NCBI RefSeq assembly: GCF_965363235.1
Contig: NC_134841.1
Span: forward strand, 53,031,078 to 53,095,077
Direction of reading: 5' to 3'
From: Mytilus galloprovincialis
Taxonomy: Eukaryota; Mollusca; Bivalvia; Mytilida; Mytilidae
DNA: 64,000 bases
The notes beneath the pieces are model-generated. The model was not told where the DNA came from and ran no database searches. It saw nothing but the letters and a program-made list of their open reading frames with translations. The translations under genes were made by a program, and so were the position numbers. Below, piece after piece: positions 47,401-59,639 of the stretch; the stretch's first letter is position 1; every line of letters starts with the position of its first letter.

Positions 47401-50400
47401 GAGCGCTGGAATGGGTAGATGCACGCTAATAGGGTCATTTTATCTCTAAACACATTGTTACCACCAGAGACATAAACACAATTGAAAATCCTTTTCTAAA
47501 AGGTGCAACGTACAACAAACGTATTATAGCCGAATAAGTAACGAATAAGTAACAGGGTATTAACTGAGCGCTGGAACGGGTACATACGCGCTAATAGGGT
47601 CATTTCATCTCTAAGAACACATTGTTGCCACCAGTGACATGAACACAATTGAAAATCCTTTTCTAAAAGGTGCAACGTACAACAAACGTATTATAAGTGA
47701 ATAGGTAACGAATAGGTAACAGGGTAATAACCGAGCGCTGGAACGGGTACATGCACGCTAATAGGGTCATTTCATCTCTAATTACACATTGTTACCACCA
47801 GAGACATGAACACAAGTGAAAATCCTTTTCTAAAATATGCAACGTACAACAAACGTATTTAAAGCGAATAAGTAACGAATAGGTAACGAATAGGTAACAG
47901 GGTATTTACCGAGCGCTGGAACGGGAACATGCGCGCTAATATGGTCATTTCATCTCTAATTATACATTGTAACCACCAGAGACATGAACAAAATTGAAAA
48001 TCCTTTTCTAAAAGGTGCAACGTACAACAAATGTATTATAAGTGAATAGGTAACGAATAGGTAACGAATAGGTAACAGGGTATTAACCGATCGCTGGAAC
48101 GGGTACATGCACGCTAATAGGGTCATTTCATCTCTAATTACACATTGTTACCACCAGAGACATGAACACAAGTGAAAATCCTTTTCTAAAAGGTGCAACG
48201 TACAACAAACGTATTTAAAGCGAATAAGTAACGAATAGGTAACGAATAGGTAACAGGGTATTAACCGAGCGCTGGAACGGGTACATGCGCGCTAATAGGG
48301 TCATTTCATCTCTAAGAACACATTGTTACCACCAGAGACACGAACACAATTAAAAAACGATTTATTTCAAGGTGTAACGTATACCCTGCGCATTAAAAGC
48401 GAATAAGGAACGAATAAGTAACCGGGTATTATTCGAGTGCTGGAACGGGTAATATGCGCTAATAGGGGTATTTCATCTATAAGAACACATTATTACCACA
48501 AGAGATATGAACACAATTGAAAATCCGTTTCTTAAAGGTGCAACGTACAACAAACGTATTAAAGGCGAATAAGTAACGAATAGGTAACCAATAGGTAACA
48601 GGGTATTAACCGAGCTCTGGAACGGTGCAACGTACAACAAACGTATTATAAGTGAATAGGTAACGAATAGGTAACAGGGTAATAACCGAGCACTGGAACG
48701 GGTACATGCACACTAATAGGGTCATTTCATCTCTAATTACACATTGTTACCACCAGAGACATGAACACAAGTGAAAATCCTTTTCTAAAAGGTGAAACGT
48801 CCAACAAACGTATTATAAGTGAATAGGTAACTAATAGGTATCAGGGTAATAACCGAGCGCTGGAACGGGTACATGCACGCTAATAGGGTCATTTCATCTC
48901 TAATTACACATTGTTACCACCAGAGACATGAACACAAGTGAAAATCCTTTTTTAAAAGGTGAAACGTACAACAAACGTATTATAAGTGAATAGGTAACGA
49001 ATAGGTAACGAATAGGTAATAGGGTAATAACCGAGCGCTGGAACGGGTACATGCACGCTAATAGGGTCATTTCATCTCTAATTACACATTGTTACCACCA
49101 GAGACATGAACACAAGTGAAAATCCTTTTCTAAAAGGTGCAACGTACAACAAACGTATTATAAGTGAATAGGTAACCAATAGGTAACAGGGTAATAACCG
49201 AGCGCTGGAACGGGTACATGCACGCTAATAGGGTCATTTCATCTCTAATTACACATTGTTACCACCAGAGACATGAACACAAGTGAAAATCCTTTTCTAA
49301 AAGGTGCAACGTCCAACAAACGTATTATAAGTGAATAGGTAACTAATAGGTAACAGGGTAATATGCACGTTAATAGGGTCATTTCATCTCTAATTACACA
49401 TTGTTACCACCAGAGACATGAACACAAGTGAAAATCCTTTTCTAAAAGGTGAAACGTACAACAAACGTATTATAAGTGAATAGGTAACGAATAGGTAACG
49501 AATAGGTAACAGGGTAATAACCGAGCGCTGGAACGGGTACATGCACGCTAATAGGGTCATTTCATCTCTAATTACACATTGTTACCACCAGAGACATGAA
49601 CACAAGTGAAAATCCTTTTCTAAAAGGTGCAACGTACAACAAACGTATTTAAAGCGAATAAGTAACGAATAGGTAACAGGGTATTAACCGAGCGCTGGAA
49701 CGGGTACATGCGCGCTAATAGGGTCATTTCATCTCTAAGAACACATTGTTACCACCAGAGACATGAACACAAGTGAAAATCCTTTTCTAAAAGGTGCAAC
49801 GTACAACAAACGTATTATAAGTGAATAGGTAACCAATAGGTAACAGGGTAATAACCGAGCGCTGGAACGGGTACATGCACGCTAATAGGGTCATTTCATC
49901 TCTAATTACACATTGTTACCACCAGAGACATGAACACAAGTGAAAATCCTTTTCTAAAAGGTGCAACGTACAACAAACGTATTATAAGTGAATAGGTAAC
50001 GAATAGGTAACAGGGTATTAACCGAGCGCTGGAACGGGTACACGCGCGCTAATAGGGTCATTTCATCTCTAAGAAGGCATTGTTACCACCAGAGACACGA
50101 ACACAATTAAAAAACGATTTATTTCAAGGTGCAACGTATACCCTGCGCATTAAAAGCGAATAAGGAACGAATAAGTAACCGGGTATTATCCGAGCGCTGG
50201 AACGGGTAATATGCGCTAATAGGGGTATTTCATCTATAAGAACACATTATTACCACAAGAGATATGAACACAATTGAAAATCTGTTTCTTAAAGGTGCAA
50301 CGTACAACAAACGTATTAAAAGCGAATAAGTAACGAATAGGTAACGAATAGGTAACAGGGTATTAACCGAGCGCTGGAACGAGTACATGCACGCTAATAG

Positions 50401-51079
50401 GGTCATTTCATCTCTAATTACACATTGTTACCACCAGAGACATGAACACAAGTGAAAATCCTTTTCTAAAAGGTGCAACGTACAACAAACGTATTATAAG
50501 TGAATAGGTAACGAATAGGTAACGAATAGGTAACAGTGTATTAACCGAGCGCTGGAACGGGTACATGCGCTCTAATAGGGTCATTTCGTCTCTAAGAAGA
50601 CATTGTTACCACCAAAGACATGAACACAATTAAAAAACGATTTATTTCAAGGTGCAACGTATACTTACCCCGCGCATTAAAAGCGAATAAGGAACGAATA
50701 AGTAACAGGGTATTATCCGAGCGCTGGAACGGGTACATACGCGCTAATAGGGATATTTCATCTATAAGAACACATTATTACCACCAGAGATATGAACACA
50801 ATTGAAAATCCTTTTCTAAAAGGTGCAACGTACAACAAACGTATTAAAAGCGAATAAGTAACGAATATTTAACAGGATATTATCCGAGCGCTGGAACGGG
50901 TACATATGCGCTTATAGAGTTATTCTCCTCTAAGAACCCAAATCTACCACCAGAGACAACGCAACAATTGAAAATCATGTTTTAAAAGGTGCAACGTATG
51001 ATACACGTGTTATAAGCGAATTATAAGCGAGTGATGGAACGAATTAAACAAGGTAATAGCATGCTCCGAGACGATGTAC

Positions 51080-51405
51080 ACCCTGCTAACATGTTTAACC
51101 CCACCACATTATGTTAGTATGTGCCTGTCCCTAGACAAGAGCCTGAAATTAAGTAGTTATCGTTTGTTTTTGTGTTACATATTTGTTTTCCGTTTATTTT
51201 TTTGTATATGAAATACGGCCGTTAGTTTTGTTGTTTGAATTGTTTGAAATTGTCATATTTGGGCCTTTTATAGGTGACTACACGGTTTGGGCTATGCTCA
51301 TTGTTGAAGGCCGTACATTGACCTATAGTTGATAGTTTCTGTGTCATTTTGGTCTATTGTGGGTTGTTGTCTCATTGGCAATCATACCACATCTTTTTTT
51401 TTATG
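51080..51405 (-). repeat. Families M1-end and M6, minus copy
   Basis: CCTGCTAACATGTTTAACCCC, ATGTGCCTGTCCC, TACGGCCGTTAGTTTTG, GAAGGCCGTACATTGACC and GGCAATCATACCACATC; M6 in reverse. Confidence 0.85.
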
Positions 51406-51700
51406 CAAGCGCTAACACGGTGATTTCATCCCTTCGAACCAAGATCCATCTTCAAACATACGGACATAAAGCAGTTAAAAGGTAGAACGTATAAAAATCA
51501 AATAAGGAACAAATGAGTATCGAACATAAAGTAAAAGGATCGGTTGAGCACAAACACATATAAATAGGTCATAAAAAGATCATTTTACCTCAACAAATTT
51601 AGAACTATTACCAGATATAAGAGTATAAACAACAAGAAGTAATTGTAAGAACACAAAGAAAGGATGCTGTTACGAAGTCTCCCAAACAAAGCTCCCATAA
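51406..51700. other. Spacer between repeats
   Basis: It contains degraded SatA-like words (AAATAAGGAACAAATGAGT, GAACATAAAGTAAAAGG). Probably decayed satellite edge. Confidence 0.4.
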
Positions 51701-51703
51701 CTC

Positions 51704-53045
51704 GCAATTCATATGGTCCCATGTTCATTTGATTTGATTTTTTGTCCCATACAAGAATATATATGGCTTACTGGTGGCGATCTCCACCATTTACAAGTAT
51801 TCAAACAGGAGGGGGTGGTGGTGACCCCCAGGGACTTTACCTACAATTCATTTTATTTGTTTTATTGTCCCCTAAAAGAATATATATGGTTTAGGGGTGG
51901 GGATGTTGACCGTTTACCAGTTTTCAAACAAAAGGGGGTGGGATGACCCCCTCAGGACTTCCCTTTTATCTCATTTTATTTGTTTTATTGTCCTCTACAA
52001 GAACATATACGGTTTAGGGGTGGGGATCTGGACCATTTACAAGATAATAGTACATTCTCAAATTGAACGGGGTGGGGGTGACCCCAAGGAACTTCCATTT
52101 AATTTCATTTGATTAGTTTTATTGTCCCTTACAAGAATATATATAGTTTAGGGGTGGGGATGTTGACCGTTTACAAGTTTTCAAACAAGAGGGGGTGGAC
52201 TGACTCCCTAGGGACTTTCCTTTTATTTCATTTCATTTGTTTTATTGTCCCCTACAAGAATATATATGGTTTAGGGGTGGGGATCTGGACCATTTACAAG
52301 ATAATAGTACATTCTCAAATTGAACGGGGTGGGGGTGACCCCAAGGAACTTCCATTTAATTTCATTTGATTAGTTTTATTGTCCCTTACAAGAATATATA
52401 TAGTTTAGGGGTGGGGATGTTGACCGTTTATAAGTTTTCAAACAAGAGGGGGTGGACTGACCCCCTAGGGACTTTCCTTTTATTTCATGTGATTTGTTTT
52501 ATTGTCCCCTACAAGAAAATATATGGTTTAGGGGTGGGGATCTGGACCATTTACAAGATAATAGTACATTCTCAAATTGAACGGGGTGGGGGTGACCCCC
52601 AGGAACTTCCATTTAATTTCATTTGATTAGTTTTATTGTCCCCTACAAGAATATATATGGTTTAGGGGTGGGGATCTGGACCGTTTACAAGATAATAGCA
52701 CATTCTAAATTTGAACGGGGTGGGGATGACCCCCGGGGACTTCCATTTAATTTCATTTGATTTGTTTTATCGTCCTATTCAAGAATATATATGGTTTAGG
52801 GGTGGGGATCTGGACCGTTTACAAGATAATAGTACATTCTCAAATTGAACGGGGTGGGGTGACCCCCAGGAACTTTAATTTAATTTCATTTGATTAGTTT
52901 TATTGTCCCATACAAGAATATATATGGTTTAGGGGTGGGGATCTGGACCGTTTACAAGTTAAAAGCATATTCTCGAATTGAAGGGGGTAGGGATGACCCC
53001 CAGGGACTCCCCTATATTTCATGTGATTTGTTTTATTGTCCTTGA
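51704..53045 (+). repeat. Satellite SatB (~128-bp units, partial 257-bp higher order)
   Basis: About ten units of TTTTATTGTCCC(C/T)TACAAG, AATATATATGGTTTAGGGG, TGGGGATCTGGACCGTTTAC, an A or B variable part (AGATAATAGTACATTCTC or AGTTTTCAAACAAGAGGGG), then GGGGTGACCCC and (C/A)AGGAACTTCC. Types A and B alternate across 51960-52630, giving a 257-bp period. Confidence 0.95.
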
Positions 53046-53342
53046 ATCATTTCTGAAGACTGCATGTATCTATCACTTACAGTTTTCGAGTTATATTCAT
53101 TTGAAAATTTTAGAAAATAAAATCCCATAGGGTTCTATAGTAAACCCCTCCCTTCTTTCTGCCCCCCCCCCCCAAAAAAAATACCTCTTAATAGACCCCA
53201 ATGCACAAATGAACGATTGATGGCTCACCTAGACATATTAGTCTAACATTTTATGAAACCCTAAGTAAATCTGACAAGTAGTTTTGGAGAAAGGCTGCGG
53301 ACAAGTTCATTTTTAAAGTGGCGGAAGAAGAAGAGGAAGAAA
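53046..53342. other. Spacer between SatB and minisatellite
   Basis: No feature was recognised apart from a C/A-run at about 53162-53180. Confidence 0.4.
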
Positions 53343-53715
53343 AATCGAATAAGTAACGAATAAGGAATAGGGAATAAGTAACGAATAGGTAACGATAGGG
53401 AATAGGGAATAAGTAACGAATAGGTAACGAATAGGGAATAGGGAATAGGTAACGAATAGGTAACGAATAGGGAATAGGGAATAGGTAACGAATAGGTAAC
53501 GAATAGGGAATAGGTAACGAATAGGTAACGAATAGGGAATAGGGAATAGGTAACGAATAGGGAATAGGGAATAGGTAACGAATAGGTAACGAATAGGGAA
53601 TAGGTAACGAATAGGTAACGAATAGGTAACGAATAGGGAATAGGGAATAGGTAACGAATAGGTAACGAATAGGGAATAGGGAATAGGTAACGAATAGGGA
53701 ATAGGGAATAGGTAA
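53343..53715 (+). repeat. GAATAGGTAAC / GAATAGG minisatellite
   Basis: About 370 bp made only of 11-bp GAATAGGTAAC and 7-bp GAATAGG units in variable order, the same words as in SatA. The long minus-strand frame here reads as RYLFVTYSLFPI repeats and is not a gene. Confidence 0.97.
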
Positions 53716-54047
53716 CCAACTTGACGTCCATCACAAAATGTAACAAACAGTCATGTTCTGACGGTACAGAGATGGGAGAGTGAATAAGATTAGTTAAAAA
53801 CGTATATCCTACATATGCATCTGGTTGGAAGAATTTTAAATGACAGTTAAACACAAACATTCGAATTGTATTCTAAATTTCCCGGGTGGCGCTCTTAATA
53901 AAAATATATTTTTTGTTTTAAACTTAGAAAGCCACAAAATCAAACAAGATACCGAATAGTCGAGTATCATTTTGGTAATCGATACTACCGAGCGATACTC
54001 GAGTACTCGAGTACTCGTTGACATCCCTAGAAATTACGTCAAAAATA

Positions 54048-55020
54048 TAGAAAAGAAGATGTGGTATGATTGCCAATGAGACAACTATCCATAAAAGACC
54101 AAAATGACACAGACATTAACAACTATAGGTCACCGTACGGCCTTCAACAATGAGCAAAGCCCATCCCGCTTAGTCGGCTATAAAAGGCCCCGATAAATAA
54201 AGGCAACAGTAGTATACCGCTGTTCAAAACTCATAAATCTATGGACAAAAAACAAAATCGGAGTAACAAACTAAAACTGAGGGAAACGCATTAATTATTA
54301 GAGGAGAACAACGACACAACATTAAAATGTAACACACACAGCAACGGACTTAGCATTAGACAACATCCGATGATAATAACCAATATAACATCAAAACCAA
54401 ATACATGACTTTTGGGATAGAAAAGTACCGTGACACGTCTTATAGTAATGTGAATTCACACTCAAAAATAGGAGAAAACAAACGACACAACGGAAACACA
54501 ACGTACAAATGTTACACACACAGAAACGAACTATGATATAACAATGGCCATTTTCCTGACTTGGTACAGGACATTTTTAAAGAAAAAAATGGTGGGTTGA
54601 ACCTGGTTTTATGGCATGCCAAACCTCGCACTTTGATGGCATTGTTAAATATAACATTAAAATGACAACATAATAAAACAGGACTACAATACAAATAAAT
54701 AGCAGAACGTATTAATAGGCATAGAAACACATGAATAATAGATAACAAAAGGCATCAGATTTAAAATTCAATGTAAGACAATGTAAAACAATTCAAACGA
54801 GAAAACTAACGGCCTTATTTATGTAAAAAAATGAACGAAAAACAAATATGTAACACATAAAAAAACGACAATCACTGAATTACAGGCTCCTGACTTGGGA
54901 CAGGCAGTTCGAATGAAAAAAATGACTGCAAGGTAACCTATAGTTGTTATTGATAATTTCTGTGTCATTTTGTGTTCTGTGAAGAGTTGTCTCATTGGCA
55001 ATTTTACCACATCTTCTTTT
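54048..55020. repeat. Cluster of families M6 and M3
   Basis: 54048-54195 M6 (+); 54195-54330 M3 (minus; GGCAACAGTAGTATACCGCTG); 54440-54650 the other end of M3 (CTTGGTACAGGACATTTTTAA, GAACCTGGTTTTATGGC); 54770-54910 M6 (+) again; 54930-55020 M6 (minus). These are nested or recombined repeats. Confidence 0.75.
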
Positions 55021-55224
55021 TTTATGCTACAGACATTTCTAGATAAGCGAAAAATACGGACAGACAAAACAGAAAATAGCCCATAAAACACGTAAAATAT
55101 AATTTTGATGTTCTTATAAATCAACTTTGAAAAATAACTTAGTCATTAGCAGTCTAACAATGAATATTATTGCACAATAACTTTAATATTTGAAAAATCC
55201 GCCAGTGCCAAAATTGGAAAATTG

Positions 55225-55415
55225 ATTTTCTTCCCTTCCGGAACATCTGAGATCATCCCAGTTTTTGTTGGGTTACGTGTTGCTAAGTTGTTTGTTTTCT
55301 ATGTTATGTGGACTGCTACATTTGTCTTCTCGTCGGTTACCATTTTCTCTATGGCTGTGTCGGTTTGTTTTCGACCTCTGAGTTTGATTGTTCCTTTGGT
55401 GTCTTTTGTCTCTTT
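55225..55415 (+). repeat. Family M2 copy
   Basis: CTTCCCTTCCGGAACATCTG, GGTTACGTGTTGCTAAG, TTTTCTATGTTATG and GGTTTGTTTTCGACCTCTGAG. Confidence 0.75.
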
Positions 55416-55499
55416 TAAAATGTAACCTCTCCTTGCAAAAGTAAAGACACGTATTGTACATGGAGGATTTTTTGTACAGTTAAAAATAATGATTCCAAT

Positions 55500-56010
55500 A
55501 TATTTTTTGCCGAAGCAGAGTTATGAGAGTTAATCAGATCTGCACACAGTTTTAGAGAATCGTGTAGCAGTCATGTGTTCTCTTGTATGCCCTAGTAGAG
55601 ATCGAAGAGTGGTCGAATGTGGTTGCGAAGACATCGGGTATTGGTCGGGTTGGTCTGGGATAAAAGTCGCAGTGTTCTGGAAGCGATCGGGCATTAGTCG
55701 AGTTAGTCTAGAAATAATCGAGTACTGATTGGTAAAATTTTTGTATCCCGACCAAACTCATTCTCTAGACAATCCTTTCCCGATCAATTCTATCGCTACT
55801 CGACTAATTCTCGATCTCTTCTCGAGTGACTTGCTTCTCGATCCTTACTCGAATGTTATTGACATGTCAAAAACTCTCGTCAGTCAGATCGATAACGAGC
55901 TAGGTAGACTATCCCGAACATTCTTGTCGATTGAGTCAGACCAGTCTCCCGATCACGTAATATGTCTTGATCGGGCTTTATCGAGTTGATCTGATCGGCA
56001 GTGTGAATCT
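55500..56010. other. TCG/CGA-rich segment of unknown nature
   Basis: Unlike its AT-rich neighbours this stretch is dense in CGA, TCG and GATCG words on both strands, with partial mirror symmetry (CAGATCTGCACACAG near 55539; GATCTGATCGGCAGTGTGAA near 55990). An open frame at 55729-55989 has no recognisable domain. Perhaps a decayed fold-back element. Confidence 0.4.
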
Positions 56011-56616
56011 AGTAGCTTTACCGACAACAAGATGGTCGTAACTTTGAAAGATGACCGTAACTCGAGTATTTAAACGAACTTTTATTAAAGTATTTTAAAA
56101 GTAAAAGTAATAAACTCAGATGTCATACTATTATATGGTTTGCTACAAACAATAGTATGTGTAACTCTGATCATGGAGATTATATTTCATATAACCTCCT
56201 TGCTCTGATAATGGCATACAGAAATTACGCTAAAGAATTATGTAGCTTACACAGTTCTGATGTATTCCAAACGCCCATAATTTAGGAGTTACAGTCAACT
56301 AATCAACTTGCATTAAGCCAAAACGTATGTTAGGGTTGGTATTAATATATATTTTTACTGCACGTTAAGGCATAAAATTGTTAAATACACGTGTGTATTC
56401 CCTCATATTTGTTTTAAGTTTTTTTTTATTTACGACTTTTTATTATCTACAATAATGTCGGTAGATGATTATTGAACGTACAATTTTGAATAATCATCTT
56501 TAACTTTTAACCAGCTATTGCAGTTCTTGTTAACCATTGGCTTCAAATATTCGGCTTTTGGTCGTTCATGATGAAATTAAATCCAAAAATGCAATTCGGA
56601 ATCCTGGAGTTTTTAA

Positions 56617-57114
56617 GGGCGCATTACGTTTGCGCGCATTTGGGGATTAAAATATTTTACGTTTGCGCGCAGCTTTTGATTACATTTATAAGGGTATATA
56701 AATATAAATAATATCAAAATATAAATAACTATAATTTTCATATAAGATATGACTAAAATCATTAACTTTGAAAATATATTTTAATTATATATTGTTTATA
56801 TTGAATTCTAAGACAAAATATAGTGTTCATGATAAATTCCGTTATAACTTAAAATCAATAGTATCTGATAGAATATAATGCAACCGACTTATCCTGCTTG
56901 AATCCCACTTCCACATCCTCGTGGGTGAGTAGGTGACTTAGACTAACAGAAAGGGTACTTTTACTTAAAAATAATTGAATAAATTTATAAATAAATAAAT
57001 AAATATTACCTGAGCTTACCTGAGTTTACCTGTCAAATAAAAAGTTGTAATCAAAAGCTGCGCGTAATTTTTGCGCGCAAATGTAATGGTAATGCGCGCA
57101 AACGTAATGCACCG
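56617..57114. mobile_element. 498-bp hAT-like MITE
   Basis: The terminal inverted repeats share GCATTACGTTTGCGCGCATT and an inner TTTGCGCGCAGCTTTTGATT. The 8-bp target duplication GTTTTTAA lies at 56609-56616 and 57115-57122. There is no ORF. The interior has a TAAATAAATAAATAAAT run. Confidence 0.85.
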
Positions 57115-57149
57115 GTTTTTAACGTGTTGTCTTTATTTTTCATCAATTA

Positions 57150-57330
57150 TATAACGAGTGGGAATATTATATCTTTATTGCAAAATTACACCCATAAGGG
57201 TCAAGCAATACAAACAAACATTTACACATTTTAAACACAATGCAATACAATGAAATACAATACAATATAATAGAACATATTTTAAGAGTTCAAATTATAA
57301 ATTGATGTATAAAACACTATCATGAGCTTG
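57150..57330 (-). mobile_element. Probable LINE 3' tail
   Basis: On the minus strand, GACCCTTATGGGTGTAATTT then GCAATAAAGATATAATATTC looks like a LINE 3' UTR with a poly(A) signal. It is separated from the RT fragment at 57790 by about 460 bp of unassigned sequence. Confidence 0.4.
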
Positions 57331-57789
57331 TCTGACATGGGTCTGACCCCTCAGTTCTAAAGACTGCTTAATGAAGACTCCAATATATATGACAAACAAG
57401 TTCAGGGATGGGGTTTAGAATGTGTTTTAGTTTGTTAAATGTATCAAGATGTTGAAATAATGGTACATATTCTTTTAGATAAGCAAAAAAATTAGAATAA
57501 TGATATGTTAATGTCACAATAAAATTGTTGATATATATTTAACACTGCTAAAGTTCTATCTTTTAATATTATCCTGGTTACAAGCTACTCATACATGTAT
57601 TTGATTCCTTTCTTAAGTTCAGTGTGTATAGCGGATAGCAGTATAAAATAGATAGATATAAACAACCTCCTTCGTTCGAAGCCAACACAAGGTTCATTTC
57701 GACCCCATGGATTTTCAGTATTACAAACCCATGACAAGAAATGACTAGTGTGAAGCTAGCCGGCGTTTATATTCATGAGGAGTGATGCG

Positions 57790-58450
57790 ATGTATTGACG
57801 ATGCATGAGAGCAGTTTTTAAACGGCTGTCAACGCTCGGTGTGCGCACTACAGTTTCTTCATGGTGGTTCCATTCGAATACTGTTTTTACGAAAAATGAG
57901 TTAGAATATTCTGTTTTTTTTTTCGGCTCGTTGAGATCTCAAACTCTTTGTGTAGTTTTTGATCTGCATGTTTTTTCACAACATTTCTTGAATGATAATT
58001 GTTAAATCGGGCCCTTGGCAGCAATTCAGTGTTCTTTTTTGACGAGCTTTTTTTTAAATGTCTGGTTCTATAGCACTGAGAAACTAGCCCTTCGGCCACC
58101 TCGTACAGAAATATAAGCTTCTGGCTTGAGCATCTTGCCTGTATGTCTTGTAGTTTCAATTTGGAGAGCGTGTTTGAGACGCAACCTACTTTGTTGGATT
58201 TGTAGTCTCCTGTTATAAATCTCGCAGGTTGTCGCTGTATTCTTTCAAGCTTATTGGTGTTTGAAGATGTGTACTGGTCCCATACTATTGACCATATGAT
58301 ATCACATTATTGACCTGACCATTGAAATATATGCGGTTTTCTTGCATTCCGATGGACAATATCTCAAATTTCTTATCAGGAATCCTAGTATTAATTTTGC
58401 CTTCTTGGCTACGTTGGAAATATTGGTAGTCATTTTAGGTCCTCCTTTAG
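57790..58450 (-). mobile_element. Dead LINE, C-terminal reverse-transcriptase part
   Basis: Read downwards from 58450: NISNVAKKA, LILGFLIRNLRYCPSECKKT, AYISMVRS, ERIQRQPARFITGDYKSN, LIFLYEVAEGLV, RARFNNYHSRNVVKKHA and FVKTVFEWNH. This is the thumb and tail order of Jockey-like LINEs, spread over several frames. Confidence 0.8.
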
Positions 58451-58671
58451 TTTTCTGATTCCTTTAGATTTTATTACAAAATAGTGCATACACAGTTTTA
58501 ATATATAGTATACATTAACTAAGTGACTCATTTAAGATAATTTTTCATTCAGTTTGTTTTGCAAAGTACAAATATGATAAAATAAAAGATTTTTATTTTT
58601 CTTAATCAGGAGCCAAATAAATAAAGATTGTTCGTCCATTTGCTTCTTGTATTAAAACATATCATTAGATG

Positions 58672-58810
58672 CAGGGGCGGATCCAGCCATTTTAAAAAAA
58701 GGGGGTTCCTAACCCAGGATAAAAGAGGTGGGGGTTTCCAACCACATGTCCCCATTCAAATGCATTGATCGTCCAAAAAAAAAAAAAAAAAGATGGGGGC
58801 CAATGCATTC
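58672..58810 (+). repeat. Dispersed repeat starting GGGGCGGATCCAGCCATTTT
   Basis: GGGGCGGATCCAGCCATTTT, GGGGGTTCCTAACCCAGG, CATTGATCGTCC and an A17 run. I associate this start with a repeat common in marine invertebrate genomes; only one copy is in the window. Confidence 0.5.
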
Positions 58811-59019
58811 AATGAGGAAATGGAAATCATCTTCAATTCCATCCTTTAAAATTGGACAAATTCTCTGTTCTAAAGGTATATCTACCAACTTCTATTAGTA
58901 ATTTGCTATTATCATTTTAGAAATAACACTTTTGTTAAGGTCCAGTAGAAGATATTTTTCTAATTCAAAATTATCTTTAACTTTGTGATATGTTTTTAGT
59001 TATATTACCATGAATATCT

Positions 59020-59223
59020 TTATATCTTTATGAGGATTTTACGAATTCCTCTTCTACTTTCTTTTGAAATGAAAAAAAGTAATTTTGTCTTTGACACAGT
59101 GTTTTGATTTTCCCAGACATGCTGAAAACCAAGTTTACATAATAACACTTTTAATTTACTACAAAAACTATTAGGAAAGCCTGAGTTTAAGTTTTCATTG
59201 TATTCACTGAAATAGATGCACAT
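59020..59223 (-). mobile_element. LINE fragment
   Basis: The minus-strand frame includes LKVLLCKLGFQHVWENQN and KLLFFISKESRRGI, resembling the LxxLGFxxVWxNQ block before the C-terminal knuckle of some LINEs. Isolated and short. Confidence 0.5.
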
Positions 59224-59639
59224 TCAAATACACAATTAAAAAGTACATAGAATACGCATACATGTATTATAAAATGACACAATTATTCTACAAGTATTTT
59301 TTTACGTAATAACATTCAAAACGACAACATAGTTTTGTTTGTCTAGACAGTTTCTTCAATTTGATTGGTTGTTAGAACAAAAGATCACATTCCAATGTAA
59401 AATTATCGATCGCACCTAGGTGTGTTTGACTTTTGAAAATATTTTGGAGTTGTCTCCTTTCAATATATAACTTGTATTGAATTTGTCCACCGTCAATTCA
59501 TATACACTGTTTTGAAAAATGAATCACCATAAAATAAATACTAGGGACATGTATGCTATATATTTTTTTAATTTTTAAACGTGTATCATCTAGATGTATT
59601 TTATTTTTTACTAATTTAGGAGGATAATTTCTAACAACT

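Larger units (their letters stand above)
46126..51060 (+). repeat. Satellite SatA, inverted main block (~24 units)
   Basis: Units of about 165-185 bp: GAATAGGTAAC (1-4 times), AGGGTAATAACCGAGCGCTGG, AACGGGTACATGC, GCTAATAGGGTCATTTCATC, TTGTTACCACCAGAGACATG, AAAATCCTTTTCTAAAAGGTG, CAACGTACAACAAACG. Units near 46126-46640, 48350-48500, 50100-50290 and 50630-50990 form a diverged subtype (AAAACGATTTATTTCAAGGTG, GCGAATAAGGAACGAATAAG). Some unit pairs, such as 49100-49300 and 49580-49960, are almost identical, implying recent homogenisation. Confidence 0.95.

Noticed and set aside
47094..47453. A 119-codon minus-strand frame
   Set aside because: Same cause: an expanded 7/11-bp repeat tract within SatA.
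45065..51060. Resemblance of AGGTAACAGGGTAAT in SatA to a homing endonuclease (I-SceI) site
   Set aside because: Two bases of the 18-bp site are missing in every unit inspected; judged to be chance.
52109..52626. Two near-identical 86-codon genes in tandem
   Set aside because: They coincide exactly with the SatB period; no independent coding evidence.
45065..53045. Regularly spaced repeats as a CRISPR array
   Set aside because: Units are homogenised throughout with no unique spacers, and the genome is eukaryotic.
53261..53860. A 199-codon minus-strand frame rich in YSLFVTYSLFPI
   Set aside because: It is the GAATAGGTAAC/GAATAGG minisatellite read as peptide; there is no domain and no gene context.
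55729..55989. An 86-codon plus-strand frame in the TCG-rich island
   Set aside because: No domain, no splice or poly(A) context; kept only as part of the odd-composition finding.
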